Shown piece by piece: positions 5,762-8,075 of a DNA stretch of 8,075 nucleotides. The DNA comes from SYFY01 sp031385325 (GTDB taxonomy: Bacteria; Pseudomonadota; Gammaproteobacteria; Pseudomonadales; Azotimanducaceae): NCBI GenBank assembly GCA_031385325.1, contig JANNBJ010000073.1, forward strand, positions 1 to 8,075, in the 5' to 3' direction. The position numbers and the translations under genes were made by a program. The notes under the pieces were generated by a model that did not search any database, was not told where the DNA came from, and worked only from the letters and a program-made list of their open reading frames with translations. Within the stretch, counting starts at the first letter, position 1. Every line of letters begins with the position of its first letter.

Positions 5762-6475
5762 TCATGTTTCGGACCGATCGAACTCCCCCGTCTCGATGAA
5801 CTGCAGTGTCTGACGAATGGCATCGGGATCACTCATGATGAACGGATGGGAGACTGGGAGCGTCATGAAATCCGCCATCCCATCCACCCTGGTCGACTCC
5901 ACCGAGACCTTGCCATCATCAGGATCGGGCAACGCCAGGGAGAGGATCCAGTTGATGCTGTGCGTCCCGGCGAGGATACCAACGGGATACGTAACCTTGC
6001 CGAGCTGCAGGGGAATACTGCCCTCTCCGGTTCCCAACTGATCACCCGCAGGGCCATTGAGCAGATGAAATCCGGGCAGCCAGCCAAACTCGTCGATGAC
6101 CTGACTGCCTTGATTTGGCGGCGCCAACATGACCACGCGTCCGAGCCTGGGTATCTCCTGTCGGGCGAGGTAATACCGCACGAGAATACCGCCGAGTGAG
6201 TGCGTGACGATATGAACCGCCTGATAGTCGGACTGCGCACAACGATTCAGCCCCGCCTCGATGGCGAGTTCTGACAACGCCTCAATGGGATGCTCTCTGG
6301 AAGGGTAATCAATGTTTGCAACGTCATAACCCTGCTCGGCAAAGGCCTGCTCAAGATCAGCCATGGACGAAGCCGTGCGCGCGAGACCGTGTAACAGGAT
6401 TACACAATCGGTTGCAGCCGCGTGCTCGCAGAAAAACGCCGTCAGCAGAACCAACGCAAATTTCGTCACTCGCAT
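5762..6475 (-). CDS. Exported alpha/beta hydrolase (lipase/esterase type)
   Basis: From ATG 6475 the protein has 237 residues and opens with a signal peptide: a basic start MRVTK, a hydrophobic core FALVLLTAFF, and AAATDC as the likely cleavage region (about residue 21). The mature part starts at the first strand with CVILLHGLART (24-34), where HG forms the oxyanion region. VTHSLGG (90-96) is the nucleophile elbow with Ser93, LAPPNQGS (117-124) follows the next strand, and DDGKVSVESTRVDG (186-199) plus SHPFIM (209-214) supply the likely acid (D187) and His210. The fold resembles PGAP1-like and lipase-class hydrolases acting on esters; it should work in the periplasm or outside the cell. An in-frame GTG at 6526 overlaps the preceding stop as GTGA but would give a long, unusual leader. 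The preceding gene ends 47 nt upstream. Confidence 0.87.
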   Translation of the reverse strand: MRVTKFALVLLTAFFCEHAAATDCVILLHGLARTASSMADLEQAFAEQGYDVANIDYPSREHPIEALSELAIEAGLNRCAQSDYQAVHIVTHSLGGILVRYYLARQEIPRLGRVVMLAPPNQGSQVIDEFGWLPGFHLLNGPAGDQLGTGEGSIPLQLGKVTYPVGILAGTHSINWILSLALPDPDDGKVSVESTRVDGMADFMTLPVSHPFIMSDPDAIRQTLQFIETGEFDRSET

Positions 6476-6522
6476 TCCAAGGCATCGTCCCGGCACCCAC
6501 AAGACGTTGCAGAAAACTCTGG

Positions 6523-6930
6523 TCACTGCGGTTGTGGTAAGTGGCTCAGATGTTCGTGAACGATCTGCATTCGGCCGTCCACAACAACCACAACACGCGT
6601 TCCTCTCCCCTGCAAGCTGAACAACTGTGGTCCCATCGATCCCACCCAGTTGTAGGTAAAGGTCGCCGAAGCGCTCTCCTCATCGACCGTCGGCACCTGA
6701 ATCTCCGAGAGGTAGAAGCGCTCCCTCTTAAGTCCCGAGCTGCTTTGCCAGCTTTTTTCCATCAGTTCGCGAATCGCCGCCCTGCCAACATGGTCGCCAT
6801 CGTGGAGGCGAAACACTGCCTGCGCGTGAATCATGTCCTGAATCAAACCAAAGTCTTCTTTCAAGGCAAGCTCATCAAACCGATGCAGGAAGTAAACTAC
6901 ACCCTCTCTGGTCAACGCCAACTCAGCCAT
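6523..6930 (-). CDS. NTF2-like / SnoaL-type protein
   Basis: This 135-residue protein has the cone-shaped NTF2-like layout: a long N-terminal helix (EGVVYFLHRFDELALK, 9-24), a short helix (FGLIQDMI, 27-34), AVFRLHDGDHVGRAAIRELM (38-57), then strands RFYLSEIQVPTVD (71-83), SASATFTYNWVG (86-97), RGTRVVVVVDG (109-119) and the closing RMQIVHEHLSHL (120-131). The ending DGR-x-x-IVHEH-S is typical of SnoaL/DUF4440-like ketosteroid-isomerase-fold proteins. The family includes isomerases, cyclases, hydratases and non-catalytic binding subunits, so the reaction is unknown. Its ATG overlaps the stop of the kinase-like gene by 8 nt (ATGGCTGA), and a GGGTGGA purine stretch lies 5 nt upstream, so translation is likely coupled. 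Confidence 0.85.
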   Translation of the reverse strand: MAELALTREGVVYFLHRFDELALKEDFGLIQDMIHAQAVFRLHDGDHVGRAAIRELMEKSWQSSSGLKRERFYLSEIQVPTVDEESASATFTYNWVGSMGPQLFSLQGRGTRVVVVVDGRMQIVHEHLSHLPQPQ

Positions 6931-7984
6931 GCAGATCCACCCTGTCCAGCACTTCGAGCACCTCGCGAACGTACCGGCTACACCACTCGCTGAACGTCTT
7001 TCCCTGAGTCCACTTCGCAGATACCTCGGGTCTGGAGAAATATTCCCAGAACTTCATGCGGTCATTCACCACATACAATGGCATCAGCTGCTTGAGACTG
7101 TCATCCCGCTCGACACCTTCGAGGTAGCTGCAAACAAACCGATCTGCCATCAGGGGATCGGTATCAAGATACGAACAGGTCTGACGAACGATATCCAGTG
7201 CGCCGTCGCCAAAGCGCGCTTCGTGCAGATCGAATATTCCCGCAACTCGCCAACCGTTCTGGTCCTGCAACACTGTCAGATTGTTGAGCTTGTAGTCTCC
7301 GTGCACAAACGTATTCGGTCTTGTCCCTTCCGCTGCCAAGGCCTGCGAATACGCGGTTTCAAGGTAGACACGATCGGCCACCGTGATTGCGCCATTGACC
7401 TCCGCCATGGTCGTGTACATCCTTGTTTCGTCGATAACCCGCTGCGTATAACTGGATGAATAGGGCGCGAGGTTGATGGACACCGTGCTGAAGTCACCGG
7501 CAAACGGCCAGTGGAAGCGCTGCATCTGCGCAAGCATTCGGCCTAGCGCCGCCGCGACACCCTCACGATCTGCAGATGACAGCGCCTTCAGGATCGCTCG
7601 CTCGTCAAAACAGTGCCCCGGCATCCGCGGCATGACGAGATACGGCCAGCCCAGGAGGTCACTGGTTTGATCATGCATCATCGGCCATGGCGCCGGCACT
7701 CCGGCTCGGTCATGCAGTTGTTCCGCAAAGAACCGCTCCTTGGTGAATTGCCAACGATCTTCCTGCCGATACGTCGCATCAGCGATGTCTTTGATCCAAT
7801 GCGGCGCGCCGCGCAGCACAAATTCACCCGACGTCGTGCGCATGAAAACGTTCTGGCCGAACAACCCGCTGGTCGTTGGCGTGGCGTCGAGAAAAGCTCC
7901 CAGACCGAACCGCGTCGCCACCGCCTGGAACTGTGCGTTACTGATTGCGCCGAGGCGCTGCGAATAAACTGTTGGTGTCGACAT
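6923..7984 (-). CDS. Phosphotransferase of the aminoglycoside phosphotransferase (APH) fold
   Basis: From ATG 7984 the protein has 353 residues and is cytoplasmic. The small lobe shows SGLFGQNVFMRTTSGEFVLRGAP (39-61), a nucleotide-binding loop and a VLR strand, although the usual Lys is an Arg in that strand. WPYLVMPRMPG (113-123) is the hinge. The large lobe carries the catalytic motif FVHGDYKLNN (226-235, catalytic Asp 230) and the metal-binding IFDLHEARFGD (250-260, Asp 252). This is the signature of APH/choline kinase and ACAD10/11-type kinases, which phosphorylate small hydroxylated molecules; antibiotic resistance should not be assumed. ATG at 8032 would add 16 residues but is preceded by pyrimidines instead of a ribosome site. 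It is probably the first gene of the four-gene operon, and overlaps the NTF2-like start by 8 nt. Confidence 0.88.
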   Translation of the reverse strand: MSTPTVYSQRLGAISNAQFQAVATRFGLGAFLDATPTTSGLFGQNVFMRTTSGEFVLRGAPHWIKDIADATYRQEDRWQFTKERFFAEQLHDRAGVPAPWPMMHDQTSDLLGWPYLVMPRMPGHCFDERAILKALSSADREGVAAALGRMLAQMQRFHWPFAGDFSTVSINLAPYSSSYTQRVIDETRMYTTMAEVNGAITVADRVYLETAYSQALAAEGTRPNTFVHGDYKLNNLTVLQDQNGWRVAGIFDLHEARFGDGALDIVRQTCSYLDTDPLMADRFVCSYLEGVERDDSLKQLMPLYVVNDRMKFWEYFSRPEVSAKWTQGKTFSEWCSRYVREVLEVLDRVDLHG

Positions 7985-7991
7985 CTGCGAC

Positions 7992-8075
7992 TTACTCAGC
8001 GCCGGTTCCAAACCGGATTGGGGCGAACCCATGGAGGGACTGACTGAAGCTCATGGTCCAAGACCGGTTTTTGCT
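7992..8075 (-). CDS. Possible 3' end of a gene entering from the right edge
   Basis: On the minus strand a frame is open from the last base and ends at TAA (7994-7992), 7 nt before the ATG of the kinase-like gene. The 27 residues end in HGFAPIRFGTGAE. Codon choice is compatible with coding, and a 7-nt gap would fit an operon. The stretch is too short to assign to a family, and the competing N-terminal extension of the kinase-like gene (ATG 8032) uses the same DNA in another frame. Confidence 0.25.
   Translation of the reverse strand, partial: SKNRSWTMSFSQSLHGFAPIRFGTGAE

Noticed and set aside
5360..6199. 279-codon plus-strand frame running antisense to the VOC and hydrolase genes
   Set aside because: It spans two well-supported genes on the other strand, has no recognisable domain, and its composition is that of an antisense shadow.
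6923..7984. Antibiotic resistance reading of the APH-fold kinase
   Set aside because: The fold is shared by many metabolic kinases and nothing in the neighbourhood points to aminoglycosides.
8055..8072. GGTC-CAA-GACC followed by GGTTTTT as a terminator on the plus strand
   Set aside because: The stem is only 4 bp and no plus-strand gene is known to end here, so it is not a convincing terminator.

Overview
The window (8,075 bp, GC in the high fifties by eye) carries densely packed protein genes and no RNA genes, insertion sequences, CRISPR arrays or other mobile signatures that I can see. The protein families and short intergenic gaps suggest a Gram-negative proteobacterium, most likely a gammaproteobacterium, but no taxonomic marker is present, so this is an impression only.

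Left part, plus strand (1-2791): the 3' end of a universal stress protein gene (UspA family), a 72-residue protein of unknown function, a 420-residue membrane protein of the MgtC/SapB plus DUF4010 type, and a luciferase-like (LLM) flavin-dependent oxidoreductase. The first three are close enough to form one unit. A near-perfect hairpin sits just before the GTG start of the membrane protein.

Middle part, minus strand (2797-5055): a sodium:solute symporter (SSS family) is followed by a previously easy-to-miss 34-codon ORF and then an Asp/Glu racemase-superfamily enzyme. The three are locked together by a 1-nt gap and a 4-nt GTGA overlap, so they look translationally coupled. The expected job is uptake of an organic anion or amino acid followed by its isomerisation or decarboxylation in the cytoplasm, but the enzyme keeps only the first of the two catalytic cysteines of the classic racemases. 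Its 3' end converges on the LLM gene with only 5 nt between the stop codons. A 286-bp gap upstream of the symporter holds candidate promoters.

Right part, minus strand (5342-7984): an aminoglycoside-phosphotransferase-fold kinase, an NTF2/SnoaL-like protein, an exported alpha/beta hydrolase and a VOC (glyoxalase-fold) protein form a probable operon. The first pair overlaps by 8 nt and the other gaps are about 50 nt or less. The tail of one more gene may enter from the right edge.

I found no convincing new defence or mobile system. The best candidate for something undescribed is the symporter / 34-residue protein / one-cysteine racemase-like trio.
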